Source: a bacterium
Lineage (GTDB): Bacteria > Margulisbacteria > Marinamargulisbacteria > SXXA01
Direction: 5' to 3'
Assembly (NCBI GenBank): GCA_018402095.1
Contig: JAGYJO010000023.1
Coordinates: forward strand, 1-14,261
DNA length: 14,261 bases
Made by a program: the position numbers and the translations under genes. The notes under the pieces are model-generated. The model was not told where the DNA came from. It worked only from the letters and a program-made list of their open reading frames with translations, and ran no database searches. The stretch's first letter is position 1; the number at the start of each line of letters is the position of its first letter. Shown in pieces: positions 1 to 7,440 of this stretch.

Positions 1-1167
1 ACCGTCGCCCCCATTACTGATCACTGTCAGGTTGGCGGCCCCGATCACTTTACCCGCCAACACATACAGGCTGCCCCCGCTTTTCCCAGCCTTTCCATGC
101 GCCCCATCATCGCCTGGCGTCCCGTGCTTCCCATCTTTTCCCGTTACGGCGTCTGGCTGAGCGCCTAAGCCAGCTTTCGGGGGATCCCAGTCATCCGCAT
201 CTTGACCTGAAATATCGATCGTTTGCTCACCCACGACTTCTATAACCGGGGCTTTAATCAACACATTTTTTCCATGAAAATCAGTCAAACTACGGTCGAT
301 ATACACCTTCCCTGTCGATTCAATAATCAGTTGGTCAAAATACAGGGGATCATCCAGGTGTTCGATCTGACTCAAAACAACCACATGACCTGTCGCAAAA
401 AGGTTTTTCGTCGCCACCCCAAGCCCCTGTTTGAGCTCGGAAACCGACTGTTGGACCAACTGATTCAAGACCTCCAGTGTCTTGGTACGAAAACCCACGT
501 TGCTCTCCAGAACACGTCTCGCACTTGCCGCGAGGCGCGACTCCCGCTCATCTACAGTGCCATCGCCTCTGTCGATAACGGCCAACTTTCCGATGACGCA
601 TTTGTAGTTCGAGGCATCTATCCGCTTCATGCGATTATCGTTCGTCAAACAGGCGATCACGTCCGACCGCTTGGAGGTATTCACATCGTATTCCATACAA
701 TAGCTGGCAAGCTCTGACATCAGATTGGTAATGGCGGCCTCTGTACGCGCGACGGCATTGGCCACCGACAAGGTGGTATCCGTCACGGCCAAGGCCCACT
801 CCCCAGAGAGCCGTCGCACATTCAACTTGGGAATATGATCAAGATTGGTTCTAGCCGCCATTTCTTTCAAAGAAACAAATTCAGGAATCGCATATCTTCC
901 GACAGGCAGAATCTGCCCCCAATCGTGAACTTGTGCCCGAAAACTGGCGGTTCTTTCACGACGCGTCCGACTCACTTTTGTACAAATCCCTGCAATCCCA
1001 TCCGCAATCCCGTCCGGAGAAAAGTTTTTCAAATACCCCCCCAAACTCTCTGGGATCTGGGCCACAATAAAAACCCGATTATCTTCAAGATAAGCCATAA
1101 GGTCCTCACGATAAGACACCCCGGACACGCGGGTGACCGGGTGGGCATAACCCAAAGCTGAAATCAT
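1..1167 (-). CDS. Unrecognised protein with collagen-like Gly-X-Y stretch (3' end beyond window)
   Basis: An open frame runs from ATG at 1167 leftward to the window edge, 389 codons without a stop, so the gene is cut off. I do not recognise the first ~330 residues: they are soluble-looking, with no signal peptide or membrane segment, and start MISALGYAHPV. Residues about 343-365 form seven consecutive Gly-X-Y triplets (GKD GKH GTP GDD GAH GKA GKS) followed by GG, a collagen-like pattern. The sequence after it (VIGAANLTVISNGGDG) suggests a repetitive Gly-rich domain continuing off the edge. The start is well supported by AGGGG 7 bases upstream. It lies 2 bases after the SecA-like stop, so the two genes are almost certainly co-transcribed. 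Collagen-like repeats in bacteria are often surface or secreted; a host-interaction role is inference only. Confidence 0.75.
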   Translation of the reverse strand, partial: MISALGYAHPVTRVSGVSYREDLMAYLEDNRVFIVAQIPESLGGYLKNFSPDGIADGIAGICTKVSRTRRERTASFRAQVHDWGQILPVGRYAIPEFVSLKEMAARTNLDHIPKLNVRRLSGEWALAVTDTTLSVANAVARTEAAITNLMSELASYCMEYDVNTSKRSDVIACLTNDNRMKRIDASNYKCVIGKLAVIDRGDGTVDERESRLAASARRVLESNVGFRTKTLEVLNQLVQQSVSELKQGLGVATKNLFATGHVVVLSQIEHLDDPLYFDQLIIESTGKVYIDRSLTDFHGKNVLIKAPVIEVVGEQTIDISGQDADDWDPPKAGLGAQPDAVTGKDGKHGTPGDDGAHGKAGKSGGSLYVLAGKVIGAANLTVISNGGDG

Positions 1168-1169
1168 CG

Positions 1170-3980
1170 TTAATCCCCTGACCGAAAGTGCGCGGCAATC
1201 ACCGCCCCAATATTTGCGCTCAAATCTTCACTTGCCGGTTTAAAGAGTTTAAAGTCACCCTTAGTCTCAGATGAAATATGTCCAAATGGACCCTGAGAAT
1301 ACCCACGCCCCTGATCTATCCAAAAGGTATCTATAGGCAACTTAGCCGCCTTGATTTTAGGCAACACCACGCCCTCAGTTAACACATCTTCTGGCGCGAA
1401 TAAATCTGATGCAGGTAGCTTACAGCTGGCGCCGTGATTGGAATCAAAGTCATCCCCGATCAGAATAGCCCGTGTCAATCCACGGACAGCATGTTGATGG
1501 TAGATATGATAGAGCGCCACAGGCACAGCCTCACCATTTGGCGCGCCAGATCCCGTGTGTTTATCAGAAAAGAAAGCAGCCAACGTCGTATAATCATTCG
1601 TCCACGCTGAACATTCGACGGCCTTACTCCCGGTATAGTCCCCGCTGCTTCTGTAAATCATCAGCTGCACAAAGAAAGCGCGTTTATTAAACTCCGTCTG
1701 TAGCATAGACATGACCTTGCCTTTCACTTGGTCAAATACTGTAGACATAGAGACTGTCCCATCGATACAAATCAACAAGCTATTCTTGGGCAATCTTGGC
1801 TCACTAAAGGTGCAGATTTGCGAGATCCCCTCAGCCCGCGAAGGCTGATACTGCTTCTCCTGTAAAAACGCCTTGGTTTGATCATGGAGATTAATGAGCT
1901 TTGTGGCATTGGCCGCATTCGCGGGATACCCCGCCGTCTGAGTGATCATAGAATAAGACCCATCCTGGCCCATACGTCCCGTCCGCCCGATCATTTGCTG
2001 CTTCAACCGCTCATGCAAGGGCATGTACGTAATTAAGACATGCAATCCTTTGGCACAATCCTTGGAAACCCGTATATCCGCACCTCGGCCGCAAACCCCT
2101 GTGGTCAGCGTTATGCGACCTTCCAGCCCTATGGTCTGCAGCGATTGATCGTTGATCTTGCGTTCGTCATAGAGCTCATCAACATCAATCCCAAATCGGG
2201 TTTTGATTTCGGTTTTCAAGAGATCCCATTTCTCTGTTTTTCCTGGAAGTCTTTCCGCAAAAATCAAAACAGGCCTTATTTTCTCACCCTCGCCCACGTT
2301 GCGGGCAGTCTCAATGTCGTCTAAAACAGACGACACCCAGAGGGCATCCTCTGACAACCCCGAACGTATCGTGACCGCCTTAATACTGTCCACACTCGAA
2401 GACGATTTCGGATCGTTAAACAAAGGAATTTCTCGTACACCAGAGGCCTTCCCATTGTCTATAGCGGTACCCGCCTCACTTGTAGTAGACCCGGACAGCC
2501 CGATCACACGATGACTGTTTTTGATAAACGCCGTAAAACTAAAGAACCCCGGAAATAGACGCAAATTTGTTCCATCGAAAATAACCACATTCTTTTCTTC
2601 GCGATTATCATAGGCATCGACTTCAACCGCAGCAGCTTCGAGATTGGTGGCAGACAACCGTGATAAACGGGTAAATTCGGCTGGAATCGCCTCTTTGGTC
2701 AATCCAAGGTCTGATACCAAAATCGGACCATTGGTTTCTTTTTCTCGCAAATCTTCCAGCAACAAATCGTATTCATCCAATACAATATGGTTTTTCGTGT
2801 CATAGACGGCTTTCAAAAAGGCCCTATCTGCCGATGTTCCACCCGTCAGCATCACCTTCGCCAGCGTTTTTCGCACCACCCTTGTAAAGTCTTTGGTATC
2901 AGCGTGAATGATTTTGGTGCTCGACGAAAACAACGCCACCTTATCAATACCATCAATGCACAAGCTCTCCACCCCACTGTCTCCCAACTGATAGAGGTCC
3001 CGCATAGACGCCTCGTCTCTCTGCGCGAGGTGGCTGTAGCTCGTCAGCACAAAGACATGCCCGGCGTCCGAAGTCTCCAGCGTGGCGGCTATTTTTTTGG
3101 CAGAGATCCCGATGATAAAGCTCTTGCCTTGCCCTGTTCCCACTTTCAAGAAAACATTTTTATCGGCATTGTCATCAATGACATGCAACGCCAAGGCCTG
3201 GTTGTATTGCACAACATCCACCATTTTACCGTCAAAAAAAGACCCATAATCGTTATATATCTGCTGAGCCTCGTGCACCAAGGTCGCCGCCAAGGCATCC
3301 GATTCCGCGATACGATTCAAGACGCTATACCCAGAGACAAAATCAGAAGCCTCGTACAAAAACTGAGAAAACAGCCGTTCGATGGCATCTGTCAGGCCAT
3401 AGCCATTTCGGTACAAAACGGCCAAGTCGTCGTTGGCCTTCGTGAGACGATTCCCAATCATCCTAGCGATGAGTTGTGCCGTGTTTTCATCCAAATCATC
3501 AGTAAATTTCTCTCCAAATCGCCTGAGTCCCTCCTCGATGTGTTTTGAATAATCGACCTTTCCTTTCGCTTTCTCACCCTTCTTAGTCAAAGCGGCCTGA
3601 CTCAAGTCTTCCAACACATTCAGATAAATCTGATAGACATTGATTTTTGACAAAACAGTGTCCTGGCCTGTGGGTGTCTTTTTGACTGTTTCCACCAAAG
3701 CCCCACGCAACGCATTCGCCAAGGGTTCACTGACTGGCGCATACACCCTGAGGACATGTGACATGTACGCAGACAGCGCCAACCCCAAGGCCATTTTCAT
3801 ACGATCATCATGCCCATTATCAAAATCAGACACGACGATATCCGACTTGTCACCCTTCAAGAAAGAAAACAAATCCCCATTAAAGAAAGAAAACCCATGA
3901 TTCACAGCCGCAACTCGGTCTTCAACGGTTTTTTCAAGACCGGCATTGAGAGCGGCCCGATCTAAAATCAACCCCAACAA
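1170..3980 (-). CDS. SecA-like DEAD motor ATPase with C-terminal VWA domain (intact 3' part)
   Basis: The 936-codon frame carries a complete SecA-type motor. Walker A GTGQGKS is at 281-287, followed by a SecA-like block (VFVLTSYSHLAQRDEASM, 309-326). DEYD (402-405) replaces SecA DEVD. SGSTTSEA (496-503) matches the SecA MTGTA-TE region, GVCGRGADI is near 628-636, and QQMIGRTGRMGQDGS (661-675) matches the arginine-finger motif. Only ~90 residues separate DEYD from SGSTT, so the preprotein-crosslinking insertion of true SecA looks reduced. Residues ~733-930 look like a von Willebrand A domain: MIDAS D740-G-T-V-S744, a possible metal-ligand Thr at 809, and a strand ending IGDD (841-844). It is not housekeeping SecA, which lacks VWA and has a different C-terminus. 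The TTG at 3980 has no ribosome binding site, and the same frame stays open upstream to 4235, so it is unlikely to be the true start. Function is inferred as an ATP-driven protein-handling motor; substrate unknown. Confidence 0.8.
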   Translation of the reverse strand: MLGLILDRAALNAGLEKTVEDRVAAVNHGFSFFNGDLFSFLKGDKSDIVVSDFDNGHDDRMKMALGLALSAYMSHVLRVYAPVSEPLANALRGALVETVKKTPTGQDTVLSKINVYQIYLNVLEDLSQAALTKKGEKAKGKVDYSKHIEEGLRRFGEKFTDDLDENTAQLIARMIGNRLTKANDDLAVLYRNGYGLTDAIERLFSQFLYEASDFVSGYSVLNRIAESDALAATLVHEAQQIYNDYGSFFDGKMVDVVQYNQALALHVIDDNADKNVFLKVGTGQGKSFIIGISAKKIAATLETSDAGHVFVLTSYSHLAQRDEASMRDLYQLGDSGVESLCIDGIDKVALFSSSTKIIHADTKDFTRVVRKTLAKVMLTGGTSADRAFLKAVYDTKNHIVLDEYDLLLEDLREKETNGPILVSDLGLTKEAIPAEFTRLSRLSATNLEAAAVEVDAYDNREEKNVVIFDGTNLRLFPGFFSFTAFIKNSHRVIGLSGSTTSEAGTAIDNGKASGVREIPLFNDPKSSSSVDSIKAVTIRSGLSEDALWVSSVLDDIETARNVGEGEKIRPVLIFAERLPGKTEKWDLLKTEIKTRFGIDVDELYDERKINDQSLQTIGLEGRITLTTGVCGRGADIRVSKDCAKGLHVLITYMPLHERLKQQMIGRTGRMGQDGSYSMITQTAGYPANAANATKLINLHDQTKAFLQEKQYQPSRAEGISQICTFSEPRLPKNSLLICIDGTVSMSTVFDQVKGKVMSMLQTEFNKRAFFVQLMIYRSSGDYTGSKAVECSAWTNDYTTLAAFFSDKHTGSGAPNGEAVPVALYHIYHQHAVRGLTRAILIGDDFDSNHGASCKLPASDLFAPEDVLTEGVVLPKIKAAKLPIDTFWIDQGRGYSQGPFGHISSETKGDFKLFKPASEDLSANIGAVIAAHFRSGD
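1175..1179 (-). promoter_or_regulatory. Ribosome binding site of the collagen-like gene
   Basis: AGGGG on the minus strand, 7 bases before the ATG at 1167. It lies inside the last codons of the SecA-like gene, which suggests translational coupling and fixes the downstream start. Confidence 0.6.
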
Positions 3981-4734
3981 TATGGGCTGAAAAACCGTAC
4001 TAAAATCAGAAAAAGAGTTGATTTTATAGCGACTAAAAAAGTCATTATACTGGCCACTTAATGTTTCATAGGCCGTCTTTAATGCTTTTCTATAATCCTG
4101 ATCTTTTGCAACATAGACATGTATCTGTGTCTGCTCAATTTTCCAGCCGTTTTTTCTAAGAGTTCGGGCATAAAATCTATCCGTTGTTTCTCCAAAGCCA
4201 TCCCCCGAGACACCATCCCATCGAGGAGCCCTATGTTATCCAAAATAACAGGGTTAAAATACAACCCTTCTTCGTAGAAATATCGGGCAAAATCCAACGG
4301 ACTGTAACGCGCTGTACTTGGTTTTCAGCGCAATCTACTAGCGTCGTACTTGCATTATCCATAAATTTTATCCAAGGCGGCAAAGTAAGTCTTTCTGGTG
4401 CCTGCAAATAAACCACCCAACCCCATGGATAGCCAATAACCTGCCCGTGTTCCCATGTGGCAGAGACAATGGATTGATACAAAACTTAGTAACAGGGTCG
4501 GTGTCTTCTTTTTCCAGTGCTTTAAAGACGGCTACAATTGGACACGCCAAGAAAACACTCATCCCTCTTCATGAAACAAAGTACCTGCATCGGCAAAGAT
4601 ATCCTGCCAAAACGCTTCGTAGAGTGCACCAGACTTCCTCTATTGGACAACGCCTCCGACACTTCACAGAACGCCCCCCGGAAGGACTCTGAAACTTCGT
4701 CAACAAGAACCTGTCTCAAAAATCCCCACAACAC
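3981..4734 (-). pseudogene. Broken 5' part of the SecA-like/VWA gene (five -1 frame breaks)
   Basis: Protein-like segments of one protein lie end to end in shifting frames. They are: VLWGFLRQVLVDEVSESF (from GTG 4734); KSGALYEAFWQDIFADAG; MSVFLACPIVAVFKALEK; QSIVSATWEHGQVIGYPW through PPWIKFMDN; YSPLDFARYFYEEGLYF through MPELLEK; and NGWKIEQTQIHVYVAKDQ, which then runs in frame into the 3980-1170 frame. Each switch is repaired by adding one base, best placed at AA 4635-4636, GGG 4563-4565, TTTT 4481-4484, AAAA 4322-4325 and AAAAAA 4150-4155 (minus-strand bases). Repaired, GTG 4734 to the stop at 1170 gives 1,190 codons. The GTG has AGGA 9 bases upstream and overlaps the previous gene's TAG by one base. 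I read this as the N-terminus of the SecA-like protein, disrupted or mis-assembled. The domain itself is unrecognised. Confidence 0.65.
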
Positions 4735-6206
4735 TAATACACGTCCTGCGCCCCAATGTCTGTTTCGTGCAAATGAGATTGCGCTTTACACTTCTGGGTC
4801 AACAGCCCTATCGCATCCGACAGCAAGCCTTTGTTTTGCGAATCGAACAAGACACGCTGCGCCACAAAGTCACGCAGCAACACAGTCCCAGACCCTGCAG
4901 TGGCATGGTCAATCAACTTTTCAAAAATAAACAAGAGATCCGCTTTTTTGGACGCCGGCCCTTGCCCTTTCCCTTTCCCTTTCCCTGCAAAGCAAGTCAA
5001 AACAGCGCTAGGGCGACGTGAAGAGGTGTCGTGAGCATCCCATTCAAAGCGAGAGAACATCCGAATATAGGTCTCGAAAAACAAGCCCCGCAACGATTTG
5101 TCTAGGGTCTTAATATTTTGGTGTAGCAATGTAATACATGTACGCATTTGATCTTTATGTCTATTTTCAATAGGCGATTGATCTTCAATCGCTTTTTTCA
5201 GTGCCCCCAAAATAGAATGGGCCTCCTCATCAAAGGGCTTTTTCTGATCGAAAACGGGAGAGACAATATTCTTGATCTTCTCAAAAAAGAGAGCTAGCCG
5301 CATGCCAAGATCATCATCCCCACCCTGCGAAAAGCCATCCCTTATGCGTTGCTCAAATGCTTGCGCGGCCTCATAATCTTCACACCCAAGGGCCGACTGT
5401 AACGCTTCCGAAAAAGAGGCCAATTCATCCCTATCAAGGGCCACTTTGGGATAGGGGATTTTTTGCGAAGATTTATGATTGGCCCTGACCTCCGCAACAA
5501 AGTCATCCAACTGGTCGATTTTCTCTTCAATACCCTGCAACACCTCCAAATCAAGACCAAAAGAAAACCCTTCCTCGTCTTCTTCAAACGCCTGGCACTT
5601 GGCTAAAAAAGAGGATATGTTCCCGGCTAAGGTCTTTAAATCCCCATAATTTTCCGGAGATATCACCTCATTCGTGGTATCAGACGGCCATGTCTCTGCG
5701 TTGGGACCCGGCATGGGCTTGGCACCTGCTTCAAAAGGTGGGCTAGCCGACGTATCGCTACGCGCAGCGCCCGAAGGCGTTTCCGAGGGAAGCTTTCGCA
5801 ACCCTGACCTCAAAAGCAAATGCACCCGTGCATAAGCACCACCAGACACGCCTAGACTTTGGACATACGCTTTAAGCGAGCCAGATTCAGGTTTGAACTT
5901 ATCATCATTGTATCGATAGTATCTGGGCACAATCTGACCCTCAGGACCGACATAAGACGAATCGAGACAGGTGACATAGTGCCCACTATTTCCAGCCCTA
6001 TCGCCAGGGATGTAAACAACCACCCCCGCATAATCAAACCCATCCTTGATTGTACATCTAGACTCAGAGGTGAAAACCAAGCAAACGTTGCTGGCTACCG
6101 AGATTTCTCGCTTTTCGGAGGGCATGAGGAGTTTGAACTGATGCTCAAAATACGAATCACCTTTCTTTTCGTACCCACAAATAGATTCCGATGCGACAAA
6201 TTTCAT
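4734..6206 (-). CDS. C-terminal half of USP-type deubiquitinase (His box) plus helical region
   Basis: Residues ~57-102 carry the second half of a peptidase C19 (ubiquitin-specific protease) domain. YAGVVVYIPGD leads to NSGHYVTCLDSS, with catalytic His76 in the GHY motif, then RYYRYNDD (95-102), whose Asn100/Asp101 match the third catalytic residue of the family. A Pro/Ser-rich linker (~140-190) follows, then an acidic helical region. The stretch around LASFSEALQSALGCEDYEAA (~262-281) loosely resembles a UVR helical hairpin. Gly-Lys repeats lie near 407-414. The ATG at 6206 overlaps the preceding TGA (ATGA). However, this frame is open and USP-like for 30-odd codons upstream of that ATG (including NPKEIFRRLLACVYQNRG and GEPVDIT), so the ATG is probably internal to a longer protein that starts at 6967. 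Expected activity is cleavage of ubiquitin from host proteins; inference. Confidence 0.7.
   Translation of the reverse strand: MKFVASESICGYEKKGDSYFEHQFKLLMPSEKREISVASNVCLVFTSESRCTIKDGFDYAGVVVYIPGDRAGNSGHYVTCLDSSYVGPEGQIVPRYYRYNDDKFKPESGSLKAYVQSLGVSGGAYARVHLLLRSGLRKLPSETPSGAARSDTSASPPFEAGAKPMPGPNAETWPSDTTNEVISPENYGDLKTLAGNISSFLAKCQAFEEDEEGFSFGLDLEVLQGIEEKIDQLDDFVAEVRANHKSSQKIPYPKVALDRDELASFSEALQSALGCEDYEAAQAFEQRIRDGFSQGGDDDLGMRLALFFEKIKNIVSPVFDQKKPFDEEAHSILGALKKAIEDQSPIENRHKDQMRTCITLLHQNIKTLDKSLRGLFFETYIRMFSRFEWDAHDTSSRRPSAVLTCFAGKGKGKGQGPASKKADLLFIFEKLIDHATAGSGTVLLRDFVAQRVLFDSQNKGLLSDAIGLLTQKCKAQSHLHETDIGAQDVY
4965..4986 (-). repeat. Hexanucleotide tandem repeat encoding Gly-Lys dipeptides
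   Basis: CCCTTT repeats about 3.7 times on the plus strand. On the coding minus strand it reads as alternating Gly and Lys codons (GKGKGKG) inside the deubiquitinase C-terminal frame. A 6-bp unit can expand or contract without changing frame. Confidence 0.8.
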
Positions 6207-6967
6207 AGTGATATCAACAGGTTCCCCCTTCCCTCTGTTTTGATAAACACAGGCCAGCAGGCGTCTGAATATCTCTTTTGGATTTTTCGCCCATTGCTTT
6301 TTTTGTATTCTCCAGATCTTTCAACTTCCATCTGTGGCTTTGCGTCAGGCTTTAGGGCAAGATCGGCTGTAGTTTGGCGACATGAGCCTTGCGTGCGTCG
6401 TCCGGTCGCATCGTCCGTTGTACCCACTTGGGGATAAGGCCGCTTCACCGCCGTCTCAGGAGCGAACTGCAGATTAACCGCAGGCGTTGGCAAAAAGGTT
6501 TGCAAAGAACCAAGCGCCCAGTTCAAAACATCCACCACATCCTGTTGTTTGGTGGGATGCGTTTCCCCAACAGCGGTGCTGTCATCCGTAAAGATACAGG
6601 CAGAGGTCAACTCCCGACGCAATGCAATCAGTTCCTCTTTCGTGGTCTTTCCCGCCTCTACAGACGCCAGCACAGTCTGCAATACAGGCTTATCGAGCTC
6701 CGCAAATTGACAGATAGGACGCAACAGCTGAATCGCCGCATTCATAAAGCAAGAATTCCCGATATTCTCCAACCCCTTACGGGGCGCTCCACCCAATACC
6801 CGGTGAACAGGTATCGTTGAAGGACAAATACCCGAACGTATAAGCGGCGGCATGGTGGTAGCAAACGGCAAAAATACGTTTGGCTTAGCAGATTTTTTTG
6901 AATCATACATTGTAAACGGAAACACAGAACGGGGCTTAACACCCAAAACACCATTAATCAAAGACAT
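6203..6967 (-). CDS. N-terminal half of USP-type deubiquitinase (Cys and QQD boxes)
   Basis: Residues 65-76 (GLENIGNSCFMN) match the family C19 Cys box (GLxNxGNTCYMN), with catalytic Cys73 and then AAIQLL. KQQDVVDVLNWAL (140-152) matches the QQDAxEFL box. The matching His box is absent here and is found on the next frame, so neither half should be active alone. From about residue 222 the frame looks wrong: a seven-A run (6298-6304) lies in codons 221-224, and adding one A moves translation into the downstream frame with no stop. That gives a 744-residue protein if it ends at 4734, with ~270 residues between Cys and His, normal for USPs. As written, the frame ends NLLISL-stop in an ATGA overlap. 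The start at 6967 is backed by AGGAG 10 bases upstream. USPs are eukaryotic enzymes; in bacteria they are typical of host-acquired effectors. Confidence 0.75.
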   Translation of the reverse strand: MSLINGVLGVKPRSVFPFTMYDSKKSAKPNVFLPFATTMPPLIRSGICPSTIPVHRVLGGAPRKGLENIGNSCFMNAAIQLLRPICQFAELDKPVLQTVLASVEAGKTTKEELIALRRELTSACIFTDDSTAVGETHPTKQQDVVDVLNWALGSLQTFLPTPAVNLQFAPETAVKRPYPQVGTTDDATGRRTQGSCRQTTADLALKPDAKPQMEVERSGEYKKSNGRKIQKRYSDACWPVFIKTEGRGNLLISL

Positions 6968-6977
6968 AAGTCAGACA

Positions 6978-6982
6978 CTCCT
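6978..6982 (-). promoter_or_regulatory. Ribosome binding site of the deubiquitinase gene
   Basis: AGGAG on the minus strand, 10 bases before the ATG at 6967. It supports this as the first gene of the leftward unit. Confidence 0.55.
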
Positions 6983-7038
6983 GGAGGATATAAAATTGAG
7001 ATTTATTTGAGAGGTAACGATCTAGCATCTACGGGATC

Positions 7039-7108
7039 CAAAGGGCTAAGCCCTTTGAAATCTCTTTACCTGCTCGCCGTTGGCGAGGAAGCCGGAATTT
7101 TTCAAAGG
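7039..7108. repeat. Nested palindromic element (REP-like, copy 1)
   Basis: A palindrome, CAAAGGGCT-A-AGCCCTTTG, with perfect 9-base arms occupies 7039-7057. Part of its right arm can pair instead with a distant partner: CCTTTGAAA (7052-7060) is the reverse complement of TTTCAAAGG (7100-7108). Between these lies a small hairpin, CTCGCC-GTT-GGCGAG (7073-7087). The two outer pairings exclude each other. On the minus strand this would sit in the leader of the deubiquitinase gene. Copy 2 lies at 9825-9900. Confidence 0.6.
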
Positions 7109-7222
7109 ACTAGATAGTTCTTTTCGAGAAACATTTTCTACGCCAAGGCGACGGGAATGGGTGATAGAGTACCAAAACACGTTAATGCCACTATAGAAAA
7201 CGATTACTGTTTAGCTAGACGG

Positions 7223-7262
7223 GGGAATAAGGGAATAAGGGAATAAGGGAATAAGGGAATAA
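7223..7262. repeat. 8-bp tandem repeat, five copies
   Basis: GGGAATAA is repeated five times exactly, followed by the degenerate GAAACTAA. It is noncoding, and its copy number probably varies between strains. It may lie far upstream of the deubiquitinase promoter. Confidence 0.9.
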
Positions 7263-7319
7263 GAAACTAAGAAGAAAAAAAATCACAAGGGAAGATCCTT
7301 AAACTTTGTTTTTCCTACA

Positions 7320-7440
7320 GGGACTGTTGCAAAATGTGTCAGGCAAAGATTTCGAACCAGAAAAACCGGAGTTTACTGAGCGTAAATGAGGATTTTCCTG
7401 GCGAGTACTTACGCCGCATGGCGCATTTTGCAACAGCCCC
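7320..7440. mobile_element. MITE-like element, 121 bp, with terminal inverted repeats and target duplication
   Basis: The left end GGGACTGTTGCAAAATG (7320-7336) and the reverse complement of the right end, GGGGCTGTTGCAAAATG (7424-7440), differ at one of 17 bases. Both flanks carry CTACA (7315-7319 and 7441-7445), as expected of a target-site duplication. The interior is also roughly palindromic: CCAGAAAAACC pairs imperfectly with GGATTTTCCTGG, and the centre is TTTAC-TGAGC-GTAAA. It is far too short for a transposase, so it would be a non-autonomous miniature element moved by an unseen insertion sequence. The CTGTTGCAAA ends resemble those of several IS families; I cannot assign one. The full-length hairpin could also act as a terminator between cca and what follows it. 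Confidence 0.75.

Noticed and set aside
223..1161. Plus-strand open frames over the left edge
   Set aside because: They lie opposite one long uninterrupted minus-strand frame with a good ribosome binding site and read like antisense shadows.
2787..3548. 253-codon plus-strand frame opposite the SecA-like gene
   Set aside because: It contains no recognisable motif and is fully opposite conserved SecA motor and helical sequence.
5342..5587. 81-codon minus-strand frame inside the deubiquitinase C-terminal gene
   Set aside because: It is an out-of-frame shadow of an intact, better supported frame.
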